From the NCBI GenBank assembly GCA_023444765.1, contig JAEXLY010000087.1, positions 1 through 21,898 on the forward strand: a stretch of DNA of 21,898 nt. Direction: 5' to 3'. Of this stretch, positions 15,758 to 21,898 are shown one piece after another. Below the pieces are notes generated by a model. That model saw only the letters and a list, made by a program, of their open reading frames with translations, was not told where the DNA came from and made no database searches. Each line of letters opens with the position of its first letter. Position 1 is the stretch's first letter. The translations under genes and the position numbers were made by a program. This DNA is from Pseudomonadota bacterium (lineage in GTDB: Bacteria; Pseudomonadota; Gammaproteobacteria; Xanthomonadales; Xanthomonadaceae).

Positions 15758-16222
15758 GTGTTCGACGTCCTGCTGTTCCAGCCCGAGATCCCGCCCAACA
15801 CCGGCAACGTGATCCGGCTGTGCGCCAATACCGGCGCGCGACTGCACCTGATCCGGCCGCTGGGATTCGACCTGGACGACCGCAACCTGCGCCGCGCCGG
15901 TCTGGACTACCACGAGTACGCCTGCCTGCAGGCGCACGACTCGCTCGAGGCTGCGCTGGCGGCCATCGCACCGGCGCGGCTCTTCGCACTGAGCACCCGC
16001 AACAGCCTGCGCTACGACCAGGTGCGCTACGCGCCCGGGGATGCCTTCCTGTTCGGACCCGAGACCCGGGGCCTCCCGCAGGAGGTGCTGGAACAGGTTC
16101 CCGAAGGCCAGCGCCTGCGCCTGCCCATGCGCCCGCACAACCGCAGCCTCAACCTGTCCAATGCCGTGGCGGTGGTGGCGTTCGAGGCCTGGCGCCAGCT
16201 GGACTTCGAAGGCGGTTGCTGA
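15758..16222 (+). CDS. trmL: tRNA (cytidine(34)-2'-O)-methyltransferase
   Basis: A SPOUT-class methyltransferase that 2'-O-methylates the wobble nucleotide of tRNA-Leu isoacceptors with S-adenosylmethionine. The start FQPEIPPNTGNVIRLCANTG is the family signature; the trefoil-knot SAM site is FGPETRGLP and RSLNLSNAVAVV near the C-terminus. With the GTG start at 15758 the protein is 154 residues, close to E. coli TrmL (157). An in-frame ATG at 15728 would add ten residues, and its CACAATG context looks more like a -10 element; neither start has a clear ribosome site. The gene begins 43 bases after the SDR stop and may be co-transcribed or have its own promoter. A housekeeping gene; nothing unusual in the coding part. 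Confidence 0.92.
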   Translation: MFDVLLFQPEIPPNTGNVIRLCANTGARLHLIRPLGFDLDDRNLRRAGLDYHEYACLQAHDSLEAALAAIAPARLFALSTRNSLRYDQVRYAPGDAFLFGPETRGLPQEVLEQVPEGQRLRLPMRPHNRSLNLSNAVAVVAFEAWRQLDFEGGC

Positions 16223-16233
16223 CGGCGCGCCTG

Positions 16234-16256
16234 GCGGGGTGCGGGCGGCACCCCGC
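16234..16256 (+). terminator. Hairpin after trmL
   Basis: GCGGGGTGC (16234-16242) and GCACCCCGC (16248-16256) pair perfectly as a 9-bp stem with a five-base loop, eleven bases after the trmL stop. There is no T-tract behind it, so it is either a weak terminator or an RNA 3'-end stabiliser. Confidence 0.5.
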
Positions 16257-16397
16257 GAACGGTGATGCGGATTTCCGCAGGTGCCTGGGCGTGCGTCCGC
16301 GCCGTCGCCATCGCCGGCCTGCTGCCAGGGATGGCTGCAGCCGGAGGCCCGGCCGACGGACACGCCGGCGCTCCCGGACAGCATCCCCGCGCGGACC

Positions 16398-17165
16398 ATG
16401 CATAATGCCGCATGTGAGGAGCTGCCGCGCACCCGCTGCAGCCTGTCGGGAGACCGCCCCATCGACGTCACCCTGCTTCCGCAGCAGCTGCAGAGCCTGT
16501 TCGATCCGCTGCCGGACGTGGTGTTCTTCGTCAAGGATGCCGACTGCCGCTATGCCCACGTCAACCAGACCCTGGTCCAGCGCCTGGGCCTGCGCGGACG
16601 CGAGGACATCCTCGGCAAGAGCGTACTGGAGCTGTATCCGCCCAGCCTGTCGGGCACCTATATCGCGCAGGACCGGCGGGTGCTGGCCGGCGAAGTGATC
16701 GAGAACCTGCTGGAACTGCAGCTCTATCCCAACCGCACGCGCGGCTGGTGCCTGACGTTCAAGCAACCGCTGTCCCGGGACGGGCGGATCGTCGGCCTGA
16801 TCGGCATTTCCCGCGACCTGGGGCAGCCCGACAGCCGGCATTCGTCGTACGCCCGGCTGCAGCAGGCGGTCAACCACATGCAGGCCCAATACCACGAGCC
16901 GCTGCGGGTGCAGACGCTGGCCTCGATCGCCGGCGTGTCGGTGTCGCAGCTCGAGCGGCTGTTCAAGCGCGTGTTCCAGATCACGCCGCAGCAGATGCTC
17001 ACCAAGCTGCGGATCGAGACGGCCATGCGCATGCTGCATGGCGAGGACAGCATCGCCGGGATCGGCCAGGCCTGCGGCTTCTCCGACCAGAGCGCGTTCG
17101 CGCGGCAGTTCAAGTGCACGGTGGGCATGCCGCCGCGCGACTACCGGGCACTGGTGCGGCGCTGA
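16398..17165 (+). CDS. AraC-family transcriptional regulator with N-terminal PAS domain
   Basis: About 255 residues. A PAS sensor occupies roughly 35-140 (DPLPDVVFFVKDADCRYAHV opening, SVLELYPPSL, and GWCLTFKQPL closing strands). A two-helix-turn-helix AraC domain covers 155-250 (LASIAGVSVSQLERLFKRVF; IGQACGFSDQSAFARQFK; PRDYRAL). The signal sensed by the PAS domain cannot be read off; no heme- or flavin-specific motif was recognised. The start is uncertain: ATG 16398 lies against a CATAAT sequence that could itself be a -10 element, and the GAGGAG at 16416-16421 has no canonical in-frame start behind it. Longer open sequence upstream (from 16281) lacks conservation. It precedes the Ax21-family gene on the same strand and may regulate it. 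Confidence 0.85.
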   Translation: MHNAACEELPRTRCSLSGDRPIDVTLLPQQLQSLFDPLPDVVFFVKDADCRYAHVNQTLVQRLGLRGREDILGKSVLELYPPSLSGTYIAQDRRVLAGEVIENLLELQLYPNRTRGWCLTFKQPLSRDGRIVGLIGISRDLGQPDSRHSSYARLQQAVNHMQAQYHEPLRVQTLASIAGVSVSQLERLFKRVFQITPQQMLTKLRIETAMRMLHGEDSIAGIGQACGFSDQSAFARQFKCTVGMPPRDYRALVRR

Positions 17166-17198
17166 CCGGGATCGCCCGGGCCGAAACGTAAGTTTTCA

Positions 17199-17214
17199 TG
17201 AACCGGCCGGTTCA
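17199..17214. promoter_or_regulatory. Perfect 16-bp palindrome between the AraC-type regulator and the Ax21 gene
   Basis: TGAACCGGCCGGTTCA is identical to its reverse complement over 16 bases with no spacer. It lies 144 bases before the Ax21-family start. The stretch is also the overlap of two adjacent 16-base imperfect direct repeats (17195-17210 and 17211-17226), matching at 11 of 16 positions. A loop-free palindrome favours a protein-binding operator over a terminator. Confidence 0.55.
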
Positions 17215-17357
17215 GTATTCAGCCGGGGTTGCGCCGCCTTCCCCAGAATCCGCGTGCCGCCCCGGGTGGAACCGTTTTCCCCGACGGTTGACTCCCTCCC
17301 CCTCCCGCCCGGGGCGGCCCTCCCATTCCCGACCCACGATTCACCGAAAGGAATCCG

Positions 17358-17918
17358 ATGAAGCGCTCACTGTGCGCGGTCGTTCTTGCCGCCGCCGTTC
17401 CGTTCGCCGCGCCTGCGGCCGATGGCGTCTCCTACAACTATGTGGAAGCCGGCTACGCGGCCACCAACTTCGATGATGGCGTGCCCGATGCCGACGGCGC
17501 CGCCGCTCGCGCCTCGGTCGCGTTCCACCCGAATTTCCATGTGTTCGGCGACTATTCCCGGCAGGAGTTCGACAACACCGGCATCGACGCCGACCAGTGG
17601 CGCGTCGGCCTGGGCTACAACCACGGGATCTCGCCGCGCGCAGACCTGCTCACCCGCGTTGCATACGAGAAGGTCGATTTCGGCAGCCTCGGCAGCGCCG
17701 ATGGCTGGAGCGTGGAAGCCGGCGCCCGCGGCGTGCTGGCCAACAACTTCGAAGGCTATGCGCTGGCCGGCTACGAAGACGGCGACCAGGTCGACGGCGA
17801 CTTCTACGGGCGCCTCGGCGCGACCGTGAAGTTCAACCGGAACTGGGGCCTCAACGGCGACGTGAAGTTCAGCGACGGCGACACGGCCTGGTTCGTCGGC
17901 CCGCGCTTCACCTGGTAG
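17358..17918 (+). CDS. Ax21 family outer-membrane beta-barrel protein
   Basis: A 186-residue exported protein. The signal peptide MKRSLCAVVLAAAVPFAAPA is followed by SYNYVEAGY and alternating short beta strands (ASVAFHPNFHVFGDYS, DQWRVGLGYNHG, EGYALAGYEDG, DFYGRLGATVKFNRNWG), ending in the C-terminal aromatic VGPRFTW, as expected for Bam-inserted barrels. This is the pattern of the Ax21 family of Xanthomonas and Stenotrophomonas. Early claims that Ax21 is a secreted quorum signal were withdrawn; an outer-membrane location with effects on envelope and vesicles is the safer view. AAGGAA six bases before the ATG is a strong ribosome site. It has a 192-base leader region with a palindrome and ends at a strong terminator, so it is likely an abundant, individually transcribed protein. 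Confidence 0.9.
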   Translation: MKRSLCAVVLAAAVPFAAPAADGVSYNYVEAGYAATNFDDGVPDADGAAARASVAFHPNFHVFGDYSRQEFDNTGIDADQWRVGLGYNHGISPRADLLTRVAYEKVDFGSLGSADGWSVEAGARGVLANNFEGYALAGYEDGDQVDGDFYGRLGATVKFNRNWGLNGDVKFSDGDTAWFVGPRFTW

Positions 17919-17998
17919 GCACTGGAAAACGGGCGGCGACGCCCCCATCCAGTCAACACGCGGCGTCGTCCCTCCCCTCTCTCCCGACGTCGCATGTC

Positions 17999-18026
17999 GC
18001 CCGGCCGGAAACGGCCGGGCTTTTTT
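17999..18026 (+). terminator. Strong intrinsic terminator of the Ax21 gene
   Basis: GCCCGGCCG-GAAA-CGGCCGGGC (17999-18020), a 9-bp perfect stem closed by a GAAA tetraloop, followed by six T residues (18021-18026). It is about 80 bases after the Ax21 stop. On the other strand it would lie downstream of gpsA but without a T-tract. Confidence 0.93.
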
Positions 18027-18143
18027 GTGCCTGTCCGGCAACGGTCCGGAAGGTCCGGTCCGCCGCGGGACTGCGGCCGCGTGCGCGATTGAGGCAATCC
18101 GGGAAGCAGATCCCGCCCGGCATTCGCAGCATCCCGCCGGCAC

Positions 18144-19181
18144 TCAGCGCTCGGACGGCTCGAACAGCGCCTCGGCGTACTCGGGCTTGCGCTCGCGCGC
18201 CATCAGCCGCGCCAGACCCTCGGCGGGGGTGATGTCGCCATGCAGCACGTCGCGCACGTTGCTGGAGATCGGCAGCTCCAGTCCGTAGCGGTCGGCCAGG
18301 CGCATCACTTCGTCGGCGGTCTGCACCGATTCGACCACCTGGCCGATCTCGCGCACCGCCTCGGCCACGCTCTTGCCGCGGCCCAGGGCCAGGCCCAGGC
18401 GGCGGTTGCGCGACAGGTCGCCGGTGCAGGTCAACACCAGGTCGCCGAGGCCGGCGAGTCCCATCAGCGTCTCGGGGCGCCCGCCGATCGCGGCGTTGAG
18501 CCGCAGCATCTCGTTCAGGCCGCGGGTGATCAGCCCGGTGCGGGCGTTGAGGCCCAGCTCCATGCCGTCGGCCACGCCGGTGGCCACCGCGAGCACGTTC
18601 TTCATCGCGCCGCCCAGCTCGGCGCCGCGCATGTCGCTGCCGGTATAGGCGCGGAACTCCGGCCCGTGCAGCACGTCGGCGACCCGCTGCACGAACACCG
18701 GGTCCTCGCCCTGCACCGTCACCGCGGTGGGCAGACCCAGCGTGACTTCCTTCGCGAAGGACGGCCCGGTGACCACCGCCAGCGGCACGTCCACGCCGAG
18801 CACATCGGCAGCCACTTCGTGCAGGAAGCGGCCCGACCCCGGCTCGAAGCCCTTGGCCGCCCACGCCACGCCCGCACTGGCCGGACGCAGCGGCGCCAGC
18901 GCCTGCAGGGTCTCGGTGAACGCGTGCGACGGCACCACCACCAGCACCAGGTCCGCGTCGCGCACGGCCAGCGCCAGGTCGGTGGTGGCGCGCAGCGCTT
19001 CGGGCAGGGGGATGCCCGGCAGGTAGCGCGGATTCTCGTGGCGCCGGTCGATGGCCTCGGCAACCGCCGCGTCACGCCCCCACAACGTGGTGGGATGGCC
19101 GTGGCGGGCGATCAGCGAGGCAAGCGCGGTGCCCCAGGAGCCCGCGCCAAGGACCGCGACCCTGACGGTCGGGCTCGACAT
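18144..19181 (-). CDS. gpsA: Glycerol-3-phosphate dehydrogenase [NAD(P)+]
   Basis: A 345-residue cytoplasmic enzyme that reduces dihydroxyacetone phosphate to sn-glycerol-3-phosphate for phospholipid synthesis. The nucleotide-binding motif LGAGSWGTAL is at residues 11-20, K110 lies in WAAKGFE, GPSFAKEV at 139-146, and the catalytic lysine region GAMKNVLAVATG at about 191-202. The size is typical of the family. It starts three bases after the secB stop (TGATCGATG), so the genes are almost certainly co-transcribed, the same order as in E. coli (secB-gpsA). Confidence 0.96.
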   Translation of the reverse strand: MSSPTVRVAVLGAGSWGTALASLIARHGHPTTLWGRDAAVAEAIDRRHENPRYLPGIPLPEALRATTDLALAVRDADLVLVVVPSHAFTETLQALAPLRPASAGVAWAAKGFEPGSGRFLHEVAADVLGVDVPLAVVTGPSFAKEVTLGLPTAVTVQGEDPVFVQRVADVLHGPEFRAYTGSDMRGAELGGAMKNVLAVATGVADGMELGLNARTGLITRGLNEMLRLNAAIGGRPETLMGLAGLGDLVLTCTGDLSRNRRLGLALGRGKSVAEAVREIGQVVESVQTADEVMRLADRYGLELPISSNVRDVLHGDITPAEGLARLMARERKPEYAEALFEPSER

Positions 19182-19184
19182 CGA

Positions 19185-19712
19185 TCAGGCGTTGCCGGCC
19201 GTCTCGCTGTTGGCCAGGTCGCCGCCGGCCTGCTGCTGCGCCTGGCGCTGGCGCAGGCCTTCGGCGTACAGCGCGTCGAAGTTGATCGGCTGCAGCAGGA
19301 ACGGGGCGAAGCCGCCGGACTGGATCAGGTCGCCGATCAGCTGGCGCGCGTAGGGATAGAGCACATTCGGGCACTGGGTGCCGAGCAGCGCGTCGAGCAC
19401 GTTCGGCTCGAAGCCGGCCAGGCCGAACACGCCGGCCTGCTGCACCTCGACCATGTACACCGTGTTGCCCTCGCCTTCGCCGGTGGTGCAGGTCAGGGTG
19501 ACGCCCAGGACCACCTCATAGGCGTTCTCGCCCAGGCGCTGCACGCGCTGGTTGAGGTTCATGTTGATCTGCGGCTGGGTCTGCTCGTTGAACACCATCG
19601 GCGCCTTGGGCGACTCGAACGAGACATCCTTGACGTAGATCTTCTCGACGCTGAACTGCGGGCCGGTGGACTGCGCGGGCTCGGCGGCGCCGTTGAGGGC
19701 TTGGTCGGACAT
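19185..19712 (-). CDS. secB: Protein-export chaperone SecB
   Basis: A 175-residue cytoplasmic chaperone that holds precursor proteins unfolded and delivers them to SecA. The family core is complete: FSVEKIYVKDVSFESPKAP, then QRLGENAYEVVLGVTLTC, AGVFGLAGF, and LLGTQCPNVLYPYARQLIGD with the conserved C-terminal GGFAPFLLQPINFDALY. The extra glutamine/alanine-rich C-terminus (after about 150) is of the variable kind. A GGAG sequence lies ten bases before the ATG. It sits between the rhodanese gene (57-base gap) and gpsA. Confidence 0.97.
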   Translation of the reverse strand: MSDQALNGAAEPAQSTGPQFSVEKIYVKDVSFESPKAPMVFNEQTQPQINMNLNQRVQRLGENAYEVVLGVTLTCTTGEGEGNTVYMVEVQQAGVFGLAGFEPNVLDALLGTQCPNVLYPYARQLIGDLIQSGGFAPFLLQPINFDALYAEGLRQRQAQQQAGGDLANSETAGNA

Positions 19713-19769
19713 CCTGGGACTACTCCGGTATCTGGGTCGAAAGAGGGCGATTATCGCACTATGGCGGGA

Positions 19770-20207
19770 TCAGCCGCGGCCCTTGGCCAGCGGCAGGTCG
19801 GCATGGATCCAGCCGCCGATGCCACCGTCGAGCACGAACACGCGCTCGAAACCGGCCTTTTTCAGTCGCCTGGCGGCCTCGCCGGCGCTCTGCCCGGTCT
19901 TGCACACCAGCACCACCGGCAGGCCCTTGGCCGAGGCCAGGCGCTTGTTCTCCGGGTCGAACTGGCTCATCAGCACGTTCTTCGAGCCCGGGATATGGCC
20001 CTTCTCGAAGTCGGCGATGGCGCGCAGGTCGACCACCAGGGCGTTGTCGCGGTTGACCAGGGCGGTCACCTCGGCCGGGCGCACGACCTTGAACCCGCGC
20101 AGCAGGCGCGCGATCTCGGTGAAGATGATCGCGCCGGTCAGGCCGGCGAAGGCCAGCGCAAGCATCTGGTTGCGGCCGGCAAAGGCCATCAGTTCCTGGA
20201 AGTCCAC
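19770..20207 (-). CDS. Membrane-anchored rhodanese-like sulfurtransferase (YibN-like)
   Basis: About 145 residues when started at GTG 20207, giving an N-terminus MDFQELMAFAGRNQMLALAF as in related proteins. One transmembrane helix covers roughly 13-32 (QMLALAFAGLTGAIIFT). The single rhodanese domain follows, with the active-site loop VCKTGQS and catalytic C102. Such domains transfer sulfane sulfur; the physiological acceptor is unknown. It corresponds in position and layout to E. coli yibN upstream of secB, but grxC, which lies between them in E. coli, is missing. Another in-frame GTG at 20246 would add 13 residues; neither start has a good ribosome site. Confidence 0.88.
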   Translation of the reverse strand: MDFQELMAFAGRNQMLALAFAGLTGAIIFTEIARLLRGFKVVRPAEVTALVNRDNALVVDLRAIADFEKGHIPGSKNVLMSQFDPENKRLASAKGLPVVLVCKTGQSAGEAARRLKKAGFERVFVLDGGIGGWIHADLPLAKGRG

Positions 20208-20292
20208 GTCGGATCGGCGCTGCGGGAGGGGACGGGATTGTCGCACAGGGGCGCGCCGCGGCGCCCGGCGGCGGCGGGGTGGGGCGGTCGCG

Positions 20293-20709
20293 CTACTCGC
20301 CCGACCAGAAGTCCGGCAGCCCGCCGGTGATCCACCAGGTCTTCTTGTCGGGGTCGTAGCGCCACTGCTCGGTATAGCGCAAGGTGCGCTCGGCCATGGT
20401 GTGGCGGTTGATCACGCCGATCTGGATCTCGCGCAGGGCCTCCGACTCGCCCGGGCTGGAGGCCAGGTCGCGGTAATGCGAGACCTGCACCTGGCGGTAG
20501 CGCTCGAACTGCAGGTCGCTGAGCGGATGGGCGTCGCGCCATTCGGGATCGACCATGTTCCAGGCGCCCTCGAAATCGCCCCAGCGGATCGCGGCCGACC
20601 AGTCGTACTGGGCGCGCTGCAGCGCCGACATCTCCTTGCCGGTACTTGCGCAGCCGGCCAGCAACAACAGTACCGCGCAGGCCGTCCAGAACCGCCGCCA
20701 TCCGCGCAT
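20293..20709 (-). CDS. Small lipoprotein of unknown function
   Basis: A 138-residue protein. The N-terminus has a basic stretch (MRGWRR), a hydrophobic core (ACAVLLLLAG) and a lipobox LAGC with C20, so it should be lipidated. The remainder (YDWSAAIRWGDFEGAWNMVD, then QFERYRQVQVSHYRD, and a C-terminal WRYDPDKKTWWITGGLPDFW) looks like a small alpha+beta domain of NTF2-like length; I do not recognise a defined family. GGAGG just upstream of the ATG is an excellent ribosome site and fixes the start. It lies between the rhodanese and thioesterase genes on the same strand. Confidence 0.83.
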   Translation of the reverse strand: MRGWRRFWTACAVLLLLAGCASTGKEMSALQRAQYDWSAAIRWGDFEGAWNMVDPEWRDAHPLSDLQFERYRQVQVSHYRDLASSPGESEALREIQIGVINRHTMAERTLRYTEQWRYDPDKKTWWITGGLPDFWSGE

Positions 20710-20771
20710 CGTCTTCCTCCCCTTGGGTTGCGCCGCCCATGCTAGCAGCGACGCAGCGGGCCCCGCCGGCT

Positions 20772-21239
20772 TCAGTCCTTCCGCAGGAACGCGACGTAGC
20801 GCGACGTGGCCTGCGCGGCGACCGCGCCATCGGGCAGCAGCACCTGCGCCTGCAGCGTCGTACGTGCGCGGCCGCGGCTGCGCAGGGTGGCCAGGAATCC
20901 GTCCCAGCCTTCGTCGCTGTCCAGCCAGGCCTCGGCCACCAGGTCCCCGCGCAGCGGCGCCAGATAGCGCAGCTGCGTGTCGGCCACGTACACCTCGGCT
21001 TCGAGTCCGGCCTGCGCGACCTGGAGCGTGGTCAGGCCCCAGGCCGCGAGGGTCATCAGCGAGGCCAGGCTGCCGCCGAAAGCGGTGCCCTTGTCGTTGA
21101 CGTTGGCCGAAAGCGGTGCCGTCAGCCGCAGCCGGCCACCGGCGTAACCGGCCACGACCGGTTGCAGCGCCCGCGCCGGCGGCATCGCCAGCAACTGCGA
21201 TTGAAGGCCGCGCAGGGCCGCGTCGGGCAGGTCGCTCAT
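20772..21239 (-). CDS. Hotdog-fold thioesterase (YiiD C-terminal domain type)
   Basis: A 155-residue predicted thioesterase. The signature is NVNDKGTAFGGSLASLM (the hotdog helix with an N/D-x-x-G-T-x-F-G-G pattern), followed by strands VYVADTQLRYLAPLRGDLVA and RARTTLQAQVLLPDG, the layout of the thioesterase domain found at the C-terminus of E. coli YiiD. The acyl-CoA/ACP substrate is unknown. The start at 21239 (MSDLPDAAL) fits the domain; a longer frame from 21323 would overlap the divergent hemD start. The gene is head-to-head with hemD, with about 70 bases between starts. Confidence 0.84.
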   Translation of the reverse strand: MSDLPDAALRGLQSQLLAMPPARALQPVVAGYAGGRLRLTAPLSANVNDKGTAFGGSLASLMTLAAWGLTTLQVAQAGLEAEVYVADTQLRYLAPLRGDLVAEAWLDSDEGWDGFLATLRSRGRARTTLQAQVLLPDGAVAAQATSRYVAFLRKD

Positions 21240-21309
21240 GCGTTCGTGCAATCTCTGTAAGTGGGACAGGCGCTTGCGGTGCGTGGAGGCAGCGACCAAG
21301 CTGGCCGGC

Positions 21310-21898
21310 ATGCCGCTCGACATTCCCGCGCCAAAGCAGCGCGCATGCTACGTGATCTCGCTTCGCCCCATCGGCGGCCATGCGCCGATGCGGCGCGCGG
21401 CGGCGGCGCATGGCATGCGCGTGCTGGCACTTTCGCCCTGGCGCATCCGGGCGCGTGCGGACACGGCAACGCGCGCCGACCTGGACCGGGCGCTCGCTGC
21501 CGACGTGGCGCTGTTCACCAGTCCCGCTGCGGTGGCTGCGGCAGCGGCGTTGCGCCCCCTCCGGGGACGACCGGGACAGGTCCGGGCGGCGGTGGGGGCC
21601 GGCACGGCGGCTGCCCTGCATCGCGCGGGCGTGACGGGCGTGGACGCGCCCTCGCGGATGGACAGCGAGGGCCTGCTTGCGCTGCCGGCGCTGCAGCGGC
21701 TGGAGGGCCGCAGCGTGGGACTGGTCACGGCACCCGGCGGCCGCGGCGTGATCGCGCCGGCGCTTGCGGCGCGCGGCGCACGCGTGCGGCGTGCGGACGT
21801 CTACGAACGGATACCGGTCGCCCCCGCTCCGGGCGCACTGGCCCGGCTGCGTGCGCTGGACGGCGACCTGTACCTGGCCCTCAGCAGCGGTGAAGCCC
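21310..21898 (+). CDS. hemD: Uroporphyrinogen-III synthase, N-terminal part (3' end outside window)
   Basis: An open frame of 196 codons running off the right edge. The protein opens with CYVISLRPIGGHAPM and continues in the two-domain HemD manner: ADVALFTSPAAVAAAAAL (the 'F.S..AV' motif), AVGAGTAAALHRAGV, DSEGLLALPAL, VGLVTAPGGRG and RVRRADVYERIPV. This enzyme closes hydroxymethylbilane to uroporphyrinogen III, the branch-point for heme and siroheme. It thus makes the substrate of the CobA encoded at the other end of the window. The ATG at 21310 is the likely start; the ribosome site is weak. Confidence is high for family membership, lower for the exact start. Confidence 0.87.
   Translation, partial: MPLDIPAPKQRACYVISLRPIGGHAPMRRAAAAHGMRVLALSPWRIRARADTATRADLDRALAADVALFTSPAAVAAAAALRPLRGRPGQVRAAVGAGTAAALHRAGVTGVDAPSRMDSEGLLALPALQRLEGRSVGLVTAPGGRGVIAPALAARGARVRRADVYERIPVAPAPGALARLRALDGDLYLALSSGEA

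Noticed and set aside
11856..15812. 1318-residue + strand open frame
   Set aside because: It lies mostly opposite the M16 peptidase, which has a signal peptide and complete zinc motif; the frame is a GC-driven shadow.
17199..17214. Reading the TGAACCGGCCGGTTCA palindrome as the terminator of the AraC-type gene
   Set aside because: It has no loop and no T-tract behind it; a protein-binding site is the better explanation.
18240..20330. 696-residue + strand open frame
   Set aside because: Antisense to gpsA, secB and the rhodanese gene, all clearly recognised.
1..21898. tRNA, rRNA, CRISPR array or IS element
   Set aside because: No cloverleaf-like sequence, spaced direct-repeat array, transposase or terminal inverted repeat pair was recognised on reading both strands.

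Overview
The window is about 22 kb of very GC-rich DNA with densely packed, mostly complete genes. An Ax21-family outer-membrane protein, an OleA closely resembling the Xanthomonas campestris enzyme, and several other Xanthomonas/Lysobacter-like proteins suggest a chromosomal segment from the Xanthomonadaceae/Lysobacteraceae (Lysobacter, Luteimonas, Pseudoxanthomonas or Xanthomonas type). No tRNA, rRNA, CRISPR array or insertion sequence was seen.

Left part (1-6567, + strand): a nitrate/nitrite assimilation operon. The tail of a GNAT acetyltransferase overlaps nirB by four bases. nirB (siroheme nitrite reductase), nirD (Rieske subunit), nasA (molybdopterin nitrate reductase with a C-terminal BFD iron-sulfur domain) and cobA (uroporphyrinogen-III methyltransferase, for siroheme) follow almost without gaps. 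NasA makes nitrite, NirBD reduces it to ammonium, and CobA feeds siroheme synthesis. The window closes at 21310-21898 with the start of hemD, whose product makes the substrate of CobA.

Middle (6568-11708): an SDR dehydrogenase preceded by a good FNR/ANR-type box; a UPF0149-like protein with a SEC-C zinc tail; then, on the - strand, an accessory patch made of an intact class II Fic protein and the wreck of a type III-like DNA methyltransferase (mod), with four reading-frame breaks and a lost 3' part. A striking AT-rich palindrome lies in front of fic. Next come oleA (long-chain olefin biosynthesis) without its usual oleBCD partners, and a DUF4156 lipoprotein.

Right part (12012-21898): a two-domain periplasmic M16 peptidase divergent from a second SDR; trmL; a PAS-AraC regulator followed by an Ax21-family protein with a perfect 16-bp palindrome between them and a strong terminator after them; and a - strand group thioesterase, lipoprotein, rhodanese, secB, gpsA, divergent from hemD.

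Most of the window is ordinary housekeeping and assimilatory chromosome. The parts most worth a second look are the fic-mod patch with its palindrome and slippage-type repeat, the FNR-like box ahead of the SDR, and the palindrome/direct-repeat structure upstream of the Ax21 gene. No wholly new system could be demonstrated from sequence reading alone.
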